Assembly (NCBI GenBank): GCA_025716815.1
Contig: JAIXMN010000016.1
Span: forward strand, 682,001 to 746,000
Reading direction: 5' to 3'
Source of the DNA: Dichotomocladium elegans
Lineage: Eukaryota > Mucoromycota > Mucoromycetes > Mucorales > Lichtheimiaceae
Length of the DNA stretch: 64,000 bases
Within the stretch, counting starts at the first letter, position 1; every line of letters begins with the position of its first letter. Positions 1 through 11,419 of the stretch are shown here, piece by piece. The position numbers and the translations under genes were made by a program. Below the pieces are notes generated by a model, which saw nothing but the letters and a program-made list of their open reading frames with translations, was not told where the DNA came from and searched no databases.

Positions 1-2
1 CT

Positions 3-1109
3 CTCCGTGGCGCGCTTGCTGTGTATGGCCTAACGGTCGATGACATTGGCGTGGCATCATTCCACGGAACGTCGACAAAGGCGAACGATAAGAACGAGTC
101 GCGTGTACTTAACGAACAGCTCAAGCACCTGGGCCGTACAAAGGGCAATGCGCTGTTGGCGATCACGCAGAAGTATCTCACCGGACATCCAAAGGGACCG
201 GCGGCATCATGGATGGCGAACGGCATGATCCAGTGCCTTAACTCGGGTCTTATTCCTGGTAACCGCAACGCGGACAATGTCGACGAGGTGCTGAAAGAGT
301 TTGAGTACATTCTGTACCCGTCGCGCAGCATCCAGACGGACGGACTTAAGGCGGGTCTGCTCAAGTCGTTCGGTTTCGGACAGGCGGGTGGAGAGATCCT
401 AATCATCCATCCGAACTACGTGCTTGGTGCGCTGGAGGAGCATGAATACAACGCGTACAAGGCCAAGAATGCGCAGCGCTATGCGAAGGCGTACCGCTAC
501 CTCCACGACTCGCTGACGGGCGTGGCGGACTTCATCCAGGTCAAGAACGCGGCGCCGTACTCGGACGATCTCGAGTACAAGGTCTATCTGAACCCGGCCG
601 CGCGTGCGCAGTACAACAAGGACAAGAAGACCTGGTTGTTCGACAGCAAGACGGTCGGCAACCCCGCGCCCCTCCAGGGCGATGTCGAGGCCACCCAGAA
701 GGTGCTCGCGCACCTGGCGCAACAGCAGGCAGGCAACAAGGGCGTCGGCGTCGATGTCGAGCTCTGCTCGCATGTCAACACCGACAACGAGACGTTCATC
801 GAGCGCAACTTTACTGCCAGCGAAATCGCCTACTGCAAGTCCCGCCCCGATAGCCAGGCTAGCTTCGCAGGCCGTTGGTCGGCCAAGGAGGCTGTCTTCA
901 AGGCGATCGCTTCGTACGGCAAAATCCCATCCGAAGGCGCGGCCGCCCCGTTGAAGGAGATCGAGATTCTCGCGGACGAGGTCGGTGCGCCTACGGTTCA
1001 ACTGTCGGGCAAGGCCAAGTCGGCTGCTGCTGCTTCGGGCATCAAGTCCATCAATGTGTCCATCAGCCACAGCGGACAGTATAGTGTTGCTGTTGCATTG
1101 GCGCAGTAA
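3..1109 (+). CDS. FAS2: Fatty acid synthase alpha subunit, C-terminal part (5' end outside window)
   Basis: This is the C-terminal end of the fungal type I fatty acid synthase alpha chain, which condenses malonyl units in the cytosol and activates its own acyl carrier domain. The frame is open from the window edge, so the gene starts upstream. The first part is the end of the ketoacyl synthase domain, with the catalytic His contexts FHGTSTKANDKNES and TGHPKGPAASWM. The last ~120 residues are the 4'-phosphopantetheinyl transferase domain, with GVDVELCSHVN and the FAGRWSAKEAVFKAI motif. The carboxyl end SHSGQYSVAVALAQ is typical of the family. There is no intron in this part. An A-rich tract follows the stop directly. 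It is convergent with DNA2, with about 125 bp between the stops. Identification is firm. Confidence 0.96.
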   Translation, partial: LRGALAVYGLTVDDIGVASFHGTSTKANDKNESRVLNEQLKHLGRTKGNALLAITQKYLTGHPKGPAASWMANGMIQCLNSGLIPGNRNADNVDEVLKEFEYILYPSRSIQTDGLKAGLLKSFGFGQAGGEILIIHPNYVLGALEEHEYNAYKAKNAQRYAKAYRYLHDSLTGVADFIQVKNAAPYSDDLEYKVYLNPAARAQYNKDKKTWLFDSKTVGNPAPLQGDVEATQKVLAHLAQQQAGNKGVGVDVELCSHVNTDNETFIERNFTASEIAYCKSRPDSQASFAGRWSAKEAVFKAIASYGKIPSEGAAAPLKEIEILADEVGAPTVQLSGKAKSAAAASGIKSINVSISHSGQYSVAVALAQ

Positions 1110-1234
1110 AAAAAAAAAAAGATTGCTTTTCATTATAGATAGTCATTTTTGTTAATAATGTAGATTGTTAAAAAAAGAAAACAGTAGTATGTTTGTTATT
1201 ATTATTAAAAATATATATGTACAAATGGGGCTTT

Positions 1235-4200
1235 TCATGATAGCGAACTGTTATATACATCCCGGAGTATAGGACGCGTCTTGAGGAATGCGTCCATGTC
1301 GGTGAACGTTTTGCGGGTCTTTGCACGCACTTGCTCAGGCGATGCGGGCGGTTCAATCGTATGTTCCAACTCGGCATGCTTGTGCAGCTCATACATCTAA
1401 TAAGAGGAGAGAGAGAGAGAACGTTAGACCTCATCTGGCTGACGGGCTGATGATATACATTACCCAGTTGTTCGTCTTTGCAAGTTGGAGAAAACTTGAG
1501 AACAACGTAGATGACTCAAGCGTACGTTTAGAGCCTATCACAATGATCTTGCTTTTTGCCCTCGTGAAGGCTACGTTGATGCGCCGCCAGTCTCGAAGCA
1601 GGTCACCGGTCTTTTTGCATGGATAAAGAAAAAAAGGGGCCAAGTATTAGTAGTAGGATGAGGGAGGGAGGGAGGGAGCTAGCTGGCTGTTCAACTTACA
1701 TTGCCCTGCTCATTACTCCTCACAAGAGATATCAGGACGCAATCCTTGTCGCGACCTTGATACTTGTCAATCGTCGCCGTCTCGACGCCAGGCCGGTTAC
1801 GAAGTGCATGCGAGATCAGGCGAAGCTGCGACCGGTATACAGAAATGACGGCCAGCTCCTCCGGAAGTACACCAGCCGCAAGCAAGGTCTCCGCCATCTG
1901 GACAACCAGCTTCGCCTCCAGCGGATTGTGGACAAACTCCATTACCCGTTCCTCCTCTCCAACCATCTGATCCGTGTTGATAAATACCACTTTACGCCTA
2001 AACAACAATAATAGGTGAATCGGTCACACGCACGCATACTTGCTCGATGCAAAAAGCCGTTTTCTTACCTCGGATCAATCACATTTTCGATCCAACAGTG
2101 GCGCTTCCCTCTGCAGGCGCCATCATTGTCATGAATGTAATCCAGAGCATCGTCTAGCTTTGGCAGCGCAAGCTGCCGGTTCGCCACGGATGGAGATCCA
2201 CATTTCAGCCTGTTATCGTAGATGAGCGCATTGGAGATGGACATGATGTCTGCATTCATGCGGTATTGGTACTCGAGCACAGCTACTGCCTCAGGATGTT
2301 CTTCGGCGAGCAGCTCAAACAGCGACTTTGACAGGCCCTTTTCCCGTGCAGTATTGTTACGGACCTGGACATGGAATAGTAAGAAATGACAAATCTTTTT
2401 CGTCCTGTAGTGAAAGACGGTGGGGTGGGGAGGGTCGAGAAAAGTAAAACTCACCAACGGTGGTAACTGATATTGATCACCTACAAGCACAAATACATCT
2501 GCAAAGCGTAGTGGCCCAACACATGCCGGAAGAGTAATTTGCGATGCTTCATCCACAATACAATAATCGAACCGCTTCCGCAACAACACATTGCTTTGGC
2601 AATGCATTCATCCATCAGCGTTAGAAAACTGCCGCAACCAAGAGCCAACCATCCGCCACAACACTTACTGTCCAATACCTAGGCACGTGATGCCAACCAC
2701 TTTTTTAGAGCTATAGAACTTATCGAGCCTTTCGACGGACGTCAGTGTGGGGTTGGCGTTGGGCATGCAGTTGCGGAGACTGGGAATCACCTGTTGTTTG
2801 TCCATGAGCTCCCGTTGCTTCAACCAACCGAACCAATACTCACCTTCTCGGGATTTCCTAGGCGGAGAACATCGATGCCCGACTTGTGGACCTTGTGCAA
2901 CACATTGTCGAGAGCACTGTGTGTGTAGGATGTCAAGAGTACCGATTTGCCACGTTCTACAAGTGTGCAGATAATCTGCGCTGTCGTCGTTGTTTTCCCG
3001 GTGCCTGGCATGCCTAGAATGATTGCATAGTCCTTGGCTGAAAAGAGACACTGAGTATTTTGACACATCAAACGAGATGTGTGATTATACCTGTCAATAC
3101 CTTCTCCATGGCCCGTCGTTGAGATGGATTGAATGAATCCGGCATGGCCGGAAGGTCAACGTGCGTTTCAAACAGCGGCCGTTGGAGCTCGACAATCAGC
3201 CTTCGTCGCTTCTCATCGCCACCGTCTTCAGCGCGCGCCAGCAAAGATACCATGTTCCTTCGCATCAAACTCACGCCAGAGGACATCTCATCCCGGTCAA
3301 TCCGGAATAGGGCCGTCGGCTGGGTATTGTCAAAAACCTGATTGTTTTCTGGATGGAAATCGGAACGGCGTCGGGGAACATTGCGCAGTCGCGAGGATGT
3401 GAGGTTCACCACAACAGACGACTTGTCCAATTTGAGCACAAAGCCCATCCCGAGGTTGATATGACCGTCAGCACTGGAGACCACAACGGGATCACCCACA
3501 GAGATCGTTGCATGGAGCATATTCGTCGCAACCGATTTGCTGCGACTGCTGTCATCCTTGTGGCGGCAGAAACGAAACACAGACGATCCATCATCTCTCT
3601 CAAATGTAGGATCAATGACCATATTTGCAAAACATCTATGAAGCTCATTACTAAAAGGGCCTGTGATTGCTTTTCTGTCGTTCCAAGATTGACTTACTTG
3701 CCAACCTTTTCTCGAGCGGCCGCTGACTGTCTCCAGATGTCCCTGCGTATATAGTCTATGTCATCTTCTTCAAGATCAATCAGCTGCAGCCAGTGCTGAT
3801 AAAATTTGGCCGACACATCATTGATATGCTCTGTATGCCTGGTGAACCACCCGCCCAATCCACTTGACTCTGCGGTGCCATTCTCGACAGCTTTGTGGTG
3901 TTGCAGACACGCATCGCTGAGCGGACACTGCTGGCAATAATGGAGATTTTTCGCCATCGGCGGGAGCGTCAGTCTATTGTGTATGGCCGAAGCAAGGTTG
4001 TTTCGTGCCATCAGAAGCAGCTGTAACTCGTTCCGCAATGCCGGAGTAATGTAGAGGCTGTTTGTTCGCGAGTAGTACAGAGCCCCTGTATCGATGGGAG
4101 CTCCTAATTGGGACCAAGAAAAATAAGCGACTTGCTTGACCAAACATACGCATCATACATACCGTACCGGTCACTCATTAGGAGGGTGTAAAGGATGGTC

Positions 4201-5651
4201 TGCGCGCGATGCGAAATGAAGCGAGTGTTCTTCCCCGTCTTGAGTTCTAGCGGAATAGTGATCGTCCTTTTCGTTGGATGTGTCTTCATCTCCACAGAAA
4301 CGTCAATCATGCCTTTCAGTCCGTATGTTGGACTCCACAAGTGTTCCTCTACGTCTAGAATTTTACTGAATGCGACGGTCTCGAACCCATGCGTCGCGGT
4401 TATGTTCGCACCCATATCTGTCGATATACGTGAATGAGGTTTGGGTTTCTCGCCCATAAAGGTCTTTCCGAAAGAATGGATGGCTTGTATCGACGTGCTG
4501 AGCATGGTCAGCGCTGTATCTTCGTCCTGGTTGATGCAAAAGAGTTCATCGAGCGACGCCGCAACGACCTCCCTGGCTAGCGTCTGTAGGCCATGGAGTG
4601 AAAAATCACCGGATTGCAATGCGCATTGCATAATCCGATGGATGATATTCCCGTGTACCAGAGCAACACTGTAATCGCCTATGGTCTTGATCTTGTGCTG
4701 AAGCACCGACCTGCGCAGACAAAAGGAGCTTTCGGCCACAGCAGTGCAAGAAATGAGGCGGTCAGGATGGATAATGATACATCCTTGAGTATCATCGATC
4801 ACCATCACATTGCTTGCGTGCTTATAGTTTGGAGTGGTCGTGCCAGGGATATGAACAATGTCACCTAGGAGGCTATAGAGATCAGCAACAAAAGATCTTC
4901 GGGGCTGTGCGTGTTTCCTGCCCACGTACCGACTTTAACTATTGTTTGCACCCAGTTTCCTCGCAATTTTGCAATCGCAAAGCGCTCATCTTCTGTGGTG
5001 AGGGACAAGACCTGATTGGTTTTTCGAAGGGGGAGGGAGGCATTGGAAAGAATTAGACATGGCAACTCGATGGATGTACAAGTGCGCGCCAACACTCACT
5101 TTCTCGTATAGATTCGTTTGATCTACAGAGTCATATTGAGAATCTTGGATGCGAGCAACCATAAAACGTTGATATCGGCTTGTTTCTGCATTTGGAGGTG
5201 TTACTTGGTCGCATAAATCGAGAGCTTCGTCAAGCAAATCATCGGGGAAATCATCAAACATGTCGTCGTCCTTTGTATCTGCATGTGCCACAGCTTCTGA
5301 TGTTATTGTTGTTGTTGTTGTCATCACTGGGTCCAAGGAATCCGTTGCCTCCATGGAACATTTGGCTGCCTCTTCACGCTTGGCAAGCGATTGCTCCGTG
5401 CCCGCAAGGATATGTTCTAGGTCGTCCAAGGATATATCAGAAAACATATCCTCCTCATTGTTGCATGCAGGCGGTCCTGCAGGATGGGGAGGCTGTTGTT
5501 GTTCCGACTGCTTATTGTATGCAGATGTAGGGGCGATCGGTGAGAGATTTTCGTTTGGCGTGATCGAGTTGAGTTTCTGAAGAAAACGTTGCTGAAGCTG
5601 TTTTGGTTGAAGGAGTATGTTTCCAAAGTGTTCGAGATCAAGGCTTTCCAT
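1235..5651 (-). CDS. DNA2: DNA replication ATP-dependent helicase/nuclease Dna2 (multi-exon)
   Basis: Dna2 processes Okazaki-fragment flaps and resects double-strand breaks. A RecB-like nuclease domain (about 4.9-3.7 kb) has a first cluster Cys in SSFCLRRS, the acidic and ELK residues of the active site ([17 protein letters not shown]), and the remaining Fe-S Cys in [13 protein letters not shown] superfamily 1 helicase follows: Walker [11 protein letters not shown] (about 3.0 kb), the DEASQ box with [11 protein letters not shown] (about 2.5 kb), YQYRMN, YQGRDKD and [16 protein letters not shown] (about 1.5 kb). The reading is broken by many short GT-AG introns. The last coding exon ends at the TGA at 1235-1237. 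The start chosen is the ATG at 5649-5651, opening a 180-residue acidic N-terminal exon. An in-frame exon further upstream (to about 5.82 kb) cannot be excluded. Family identity is certain; exon borders are approximate. Confidence 0.93.
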
Positions 5652-6413
5652 GTCCCTAGAGACGTGAAGTCAAGCCCGCCCCATGGTGAGCATGAGACTT
5701 CCATGGCATGTAAAAAAAATGGCATGCAATTGCTAGGCAATCAAATTACCCTGCTAAAGGCGATAGCTTCGCACCATTATGATCACTTGTCGGTTGTTGT
5801 CGACTTCCTTTACGGTCGTCGTACGCTATAGAAACAGGTGTTGGTGAGCATATGTGTTGCCGTGTCACTCTTAGTTATTCAAAGATCCCTACAATTTAAT
5901 CGTTGTCTCTTGGAGAAGTATGTTTGTGGCAATGCTTGCTTGGCATTATGCGACATGGAAAGGGCATATGAATATGAGGTGGGGGAAAAGAAGTCAAATT
6001 TACTTTAATGAAATTCATCCACGACACGCGGGAAACGCGCTCTCAGGGGCCGATTTTTGCCACAGTCGACCTCCCCCCCCCAAAAAAAAAAAGAAAAACC
6101 AACTAGCAAATCTACGTACAGGAATCGCTGACTTGTTGTCGTCACGGCCTAGAGATGCTTCGCCCGTATAGACCTAGTATCAAGATGATTCGTTATAGTG
6201 GTTTATTATTTAGCAATAACTATGTCATTCAGCCGACCATGAGTTCCTACTCTTTTGTCGCAACAATGATTTTCTATGGTGATGTGATTGGGTTGGAAGC
6301 GCAGGCATCACTATGCATAGCAAGAGGCCGCTCCATATTTCCTGACTTGCTTCCTGTGTAATTACAGAACGGTATCTTCCCACTGCGTATATCAGCCATA
6401 TCTTCAGAAGCCT

Positions 6414-6436
6414 GTATAATATATATATATATATAC
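6414..6436. repeat. TA dinucleotide microsatellite
   Basis: A short run of alternating T and A lies in the DNA2-ILV3 intergenic region. It is a simple repeat with no sign of function. Confidence 0.85.
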
Positions 6437-7102
6437 GGTCTTAACAATCACTCATCGCGTTTTGTGGCGCAACTGAGATTCTAATAAAAAAGGGGTAGCT
6501 ACACTCCCGTCATCAATGCTCTCCCATATGAATAATCTACGTATAAATCGGTTGATGCCATTCCCGGTGACCAGAGCACGGCAAAGAGACCTTCATTGTT
6601 CTTCTGTTCGACCCGGTCCGTACAGCCCGGAATACATACGTCGGCGCGGGGTCTGGCACGTCGCCGTACTGGACACATATAATACTCTGGCCAGTCGAGA
6701 GCGCTTTAGGTATAGTATTTATGACTTGCTCCCTCGGAGGAGGAGTGGATGGTGGCTATGTATGTCAATTGGTCCTTGTATGTAAGAGACATTGACCACT
6801 TTTTGGGAATGAAGAAATGACTTTGCCAATAGGTCATGTATATATCACTCGAGGATGGTGCTTTTTCTATTCTCACTGGGCTGGGACTGGTGATCTGCAA
6901 AAGCGCCTGAGCAAAAAGGCATGCTGAGCTCTCAACAGGTATCGTTCACAACCATCTCTCGACATCAGCGGATACTGCTTTATTTGATCTGAATGGTTTT
7001 GTATAGCGCTCCTTTTTTAAAAAGTTTACAGGCGAGAGAGCGAGTGATCTATTTTATCTTACAAGAGGACAGGAATGAACGGAGACAAGGGACAAAAAAG
7101 AC

Positions 7103-7120
7103 GGGTGGGGGGTGGGGGGT
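7103..7120 (+). repeat. G-rich tract, possible G-quadruplex
   Basis: Three G runs of 3, 6 and 6 bases are separated by single T residues. On the ILV3 strand this is a C-rich stretch in the 3' untranslated region. The two six-G runs could supply the four G-triplets of a quadruplex, but this is only inferred from base composition. Confidence 0.4.
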
Positions 7121-7160
7121 GTAGGCGTATGTGTGTGTGGCGGGCGGAAGGGGGTTTAAC

Positions 7161-9657
7161 TTACAATTCATCGGTTACGGCGCCCTCACTGGCACTTTTG
7201 ACAGTCATGACGTACCGGGCAAGCGTACCACGTGTGTATTTAGGCGGAGCAGGAACAAATGCAGCCTTGCGCTTGGCCATCTCATCGTCCGAGATGTCCA
7301 CATTCATCTCACGGCTTATGGTGTCGATCGTAATCACATCACCGTCCTTGACGAGACCAATGGGACCGCCGACTTGAGCCTCAGGTGTCACGTGACCCAC
7401 AATGAAGCCCTATTTCAATCCGCGCGCTCATTTAGCTCACCCGCGCCTATTTCTAACCGGATACCCGCTACTCACGTGAGAACCGCCAGAGAAACGACCA
7501 TCCGTCAACATGGCCACATCCTTGCCGAGGCCGGCGCCCATGATGGCACTCGTAGGCTTCACTATAGGAAACCCGCATACAAGCAATATCAGTATTATCC
7601 GCCCCTTTTCCCTTTTCCATTCAACTTACGCATCTCGGGCATGCCAGGGCCGCCCTTGGGACCTTCGCCGCGGATGATGATGACGGTCTTTTCACCCTTC
7701 TTGAACTCATGGTTTTCCAGTGCAGTGATAAAGTCTTCCTCGCCCTCGAAAACGCGGGCCTTGCCGCGGAAATGGAGACCCTCCTTGCCAGTGATCTTGG
7801 CGACAGAGCCCTCAGGAGCAAGGTTGCCACGGAGAATCTGAATGTGACCTGTCTCCTTGATAGGTTTGGAGAGTGGGCGGATGATGTCCTGGCCGGGGGT
7901 GAGGCCAGGGAGTTTGTGCAAATTCTCAGCGAGTGTCTTGCCCGTCACGGTCATGATATCGCCGTTGATTAGTTTTTCTTCCATCAAATACTTGAGGATG
8001 GCAGGCGTACCACCGATATGATGGACGTCCTCCATGACATACGAGCCACTAATTACATCCACAAATGCTGTATGAGAGAGAGAGCGCGCGCGATCATGGG
8101 CGAATACGGAGAAAACGCGGGCCTATCGTTTGTATTACATACCTGGGCTTCAGATTGGCAAGGAAAGGCACACGATCGCTGACATTCTGGAAATCATCAA
8201 GCGTCAGATTAATTCCGACACTGCGAGCAATGGCAATCATGTGAAGGACAGCGTTTGTCGAGCCACCCAGGGCCATGGTCAGGACCATAGCATTCTCAAA
8301 CGCCTCACGAGTCATGATATCGCGTGGTTTAATGTCGTTCTCCATCAAGTTGTAAATCGCCTTACCGGCGTCCAAGCATTCTTGGAGCTTTTCGGGATAG
8401 GTAGCAGGTGTGGAAGAGCTGTAGGGGAGAGTCATACCCATTGCCTCCGCAGCAGAAGCCACTATGGAAACAAAGTATCAGTGCCCCGCTGCCCCCCTGC
8501 CCTCTCCCCTTGTCCGCTAACCCTTGCGGTTTTCTCTTCTTTACTTACTGGTGTTGGCAGTGTACACTAGTGGTCAAAAAGAATGCGAGATGATGAGCAA
8601 CGAGGTGGGGTTTGGGACATGCTAATCCAGAAAACTTACTGCCACCACAGGCGCCGGGGCCAGGGCAAGCGTGGCGGATAATGTCAAAGCGTTGCTTCTC
8701 GTCAATTTCACCGCTGACATACTGGCCGTAGGCTTGGAATGCCGAGACAATATCGAGAGGTTTGCCGGAGCAGCTCTTGCCAGGTTTGATTGTACCGCCA
8801 TAGATCATGAGTGAGGGACGGTTGACACGACCCATGGCCATCAAACAACCAGGCATATTCTTGTCGCACCCGGGAAGGGAGATATTAGCGTCGTACCATT
8901 GACCGCACATGACCTGTCAAAATAAGAAACCCAAATGATTGTTAATAACAATCCCGTCGCCTCTCCCATTCGAATTTTTTACCGTTTCAATGCTGTCAGC
9001 AATAATATCGCGGGACTGGAGTGAGAAGCTCATACCAGCAGTACCGTTGGACATACCGTCACTGACGCCGATGGTATTGAAGCGATATCCAATCAGGCCA
9101 GCCTTCTGCACACCCTCCTTGACTTTGGCTGCAAGGTCCATCAAGTGCATGTTGCACGGGTTACCCTCGTACCAGCTAAGGACAGACAGTCACATGGACG
9201 GGTCCATGCAGATGTGTGTGTTATGAGTCATCGTCGTCCAATGCGTTTGCTTATGCTTACACGCTCGAGATGCCGACTTGACCCTTGTTCATGTCTTGTT
9301 CCGTAAGGCCTGTGCCATACACTACACCCGGGATATAGTTGATATAGACACCATTCTGTGCGAAAAAGCGATATGCGGCACGAGACACTTACACATTGCC
9401 TGCGAGGCCCCTTGGCTCTTGGGCTGGGTGATGTTGGCACTGTACTGGTTGACAGGAACCTTCTTGGAGGAAGCATAGTGTCTCAAGCCGATGACGGGGA
9501 CGATTGCTTTAACGCGTTGGCTATTTTCGGATATGCGACACAGTGAGCGAAAAAGAATGGATACTGGCCGGATAACTGCGGCTGTTTGCTCAGCAGAGAC
9601 TCACAAGGCGAGGGCATTACTAGGAGAGACTCCCCGAGAGAGGATTTTGGAGGCCAT
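7161..9657 (-). CDS. ILV3: Dihydroxy-acid dehydratase, mitochondrial (multi-exon)
   Basis: This enzyme dehydrates dihydroxy-isovalerate and dihydroxy-methylvalerate, the third step of valine and isoleucine synthesis. It is an IlvD/Edd Fe-S enzyme of the mitochondrial matrix. The first exon encodes [18 protein letters not shown], a short basic amphipathic stretch that fits a targeting presequence, and ends at a GTGAGT donor. Later exons give [20 protein letters not shown], the cluster-ligand regions CDKNMPGC and [46 protein letters not shown] and [20 protein letters not shown]. These follow the family order up to the final [10 protein letters not shown]. There are about eight short introns. 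It is divergent from the ornithine carbamoyltransferase gene across 1.76 kb. Identification is firm; the small N-terminal exons near 9.25-9.5 kb are the least certain joins. Confidence 0.95.
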
Positions 9658-11154
9658 GTGCGAAAGGGGTCGGTTATCTGGACGAATGCGGAAGGGAGAA
9701 GAAGAGATAAAGATGAAGTGGACCAGGCTTATCAAATAGCCTATGGTGTGGCTTAACGCATTCTGACGCGGTGGACTTGCGCCCATCTGATTGGTTGCTT
9801 GAAAAGATCGATCGGAGAAACCGTCAAATGAATCAAAGCTGAGTGAGCTGTCGGGAAACAATTCTGGAAACAACCCCCCCGGGCTCGCCTTCACCTCTTT
9901 GAACAGGGGAATGCCCTCTCTTGTTCCTGCAGACAAAACAGCCCCTCACCTATCTCTCATGTCATCCTCGCCTCGTCACTCTGGAAAGCGTAACATAAGG
10001 AAAATACAGCTGTCTGCCGCTGCTTTTGGGTTTGATTCGACACGAGACACGGTGCTTATTATGCCGTGGGATGACTTCTAATGGGGAAGGTCAGCCGTAT
10101 TTACCAGGAGCCCGAGTAGCAGCAGCTGCTACGAGCGTAGTGGAGCGAGAATCCGACCCTGGAGAAAGTATAGCAGTAAGGGAACACTTGCGAGCCTCAA
10201 AATTTCACCGCGGAAATGCTTAATGAACACTGAGCACGGCGGAAAAAGTCTCGAAGATGCATAAATAAAAGGGCCATTCGGCCGCCTCGCAAAGCTTTGA
10301 TCCGACTTGTGGGCGCAAATTTGGACCTTGTCCTTGAATTCGTCTTCCAAAAACGTTGCTCAGCCGGCCAGTTGGATCCGGGGGGGGAGTACAACGCGGC
10401 AAGGAACGTTCAAATTCAACGTTCAGTATCTTGCTGTCCCCTCTCCTTTGAATGAAACACAAACGTATAGTCTTCTAAGAACTGTTTCAGTAGAGAGAGA
10501 AACTAAGAAAGATATTCTTGTGCGCTTGAACAAAACCTTTTTACTAGCGCTGGCTTCGAGCATTTTTGAAGAGGAAGCAACGAGATTCATGCACGAATGT
10601 TAGCCAATCAAATAGCTTGCTCCTCCATTTTGCTCAGGTTTGCTTTTTGCCCCGTTGAAAACAGTGTAGCATTAAGTATATCGGGTATTGGGCATTTGAC
10701 CCACCACCATAATTCACCAATTCTTCAATTGAGAGTCTGGAATATAGTAAGGCTTATACTGATGGACGCATATGATGCTGCCGAACATATCAAGAAGACC
10801 TATGGAAGCGATTGCCCGCACTGGTCAACCCGACTGATACCACTCACGGTAGAGCGATTGAGGGCGATCGGACGTGTTGTGCGCCCAACCCCTCCCCTCG
10901 CACACTTTGGTCACGTGCTTGGTTACACACCTTTCCCAGTCGGGTTCCACCCCAATATGTGGTTCTGTCCGGGTTGCCGGGTCTCTCGGCACTGCCATTC
11001 TAAAAAATTCTGATTGGCCAGTGATCTGGGGATGAAGGATGGACTGCGATATTTTGAGCGGGAGGGTTTGGGGGGAAACCCAAGTTGGGATGATAAACAA
11101 AATCGGGTGGGAATGCATTAAAACAATGGGGAGAAGATGTCAGATGTGTCGTGG

Positions 11155-11161
11155 TGACTCA
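11155..11161 (+). promoter_or_regulatory. TGACTCA box, Gcn4/CPC1-type site
   Basis: This is an exact match to the palindromic core bound by Gcn4/CPC1 bZIP activators of general amino-acid control. It lies about 260 bp upstream of the OTC start codon and 22 bp from a second identical box. Function is inferred from the sequence and from the arginine-pathway gene downstream. Confidence 0.55.
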
Positions 11162-11176
11162 TCTCGATTATGACCT

Positions 11177-11183
11177 TGACTCA
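11177..11183 (+). promoter_or_regulatory. Second TGACTCA box, Gcn4/CPC1-type site
   Basis: This second exact TGACTCA starts 22 bp after the first, about two helical turns, and about 240 bp before the OTC ATG. The spacing would place both sites on the same face of the DNA. Binding is inferred. Confidence 0.55.
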
Positions 11184-11419
11184 GCCTTGTGCCGTGGCAC
11201 ACAAACATGCATGTACGTGTTGGGCAATCAAACATACCACAACGGTGCGGGGTGGGGGGAGTAGGGTTGGGATGTAGAAAAAGAAATAATCCCCGCTCCT
11301 CTCTAAACATTCCCCTCCCCCAAAAAAAAAATAAGTTTGGCAGATAAAAGTCTTTTTAACCCCCCCTGCTTCCGACCTCTTTTTTTTATTTCCCTTTTTC
11401 CTTTTCCTCTCTCTCATCA

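Larger units (their letters stand above)
5652..7160. other. Gene-free stretch between DNA2 and ILV3
   Basis: No convincing coding region was found on either strand; the open frames here are short and mutually overlapping. It holds a C9/A11 homopolymer pair near 6070-6092, a TA repeat at 6414-6436 and a G-rich tract at 7103-7120 just past the ILV3 stop. The part next to 5651 should carry the DNA2 promoter. Confidence 0.6.
9658..11419. promoter_or_regulatory. Divergent intergenic region between ILV3 and the OTC gene
   Basis: No gene is supported here. The region must contain the promoters of ILV3 (leftward) and of the ornithine carbamoyltransferase gene (rightward). Visible elements are two TGACTCA boxes near the OTC side, a CACGTG at about 10,912-10,917, and a pyrimidine-rich leader directly before the OTC start codon. 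I saw no TGACTC box close to ILV3. Confidence 0.6.

Noticed and set aside
399..1133. 244-codon open frame antisense to FAS2
   Set aside because: It is a shadow of the strongly coding plus-strand frame. It is Arg/Leu/Val-rich with no family resemblance.
6595..6625. B-box-like TGTTCGACCCG in the DNA2-ILV3 gap
   Set aside because: There is no D-arm upstream, and the local sequence does not fold as a tRNA.
9601..9936. ILV3 first exon extended upstream to 9,936
   Set aside because: The extension lacks targeting character and the internal ATG at 9,657 gives a typical presequence.
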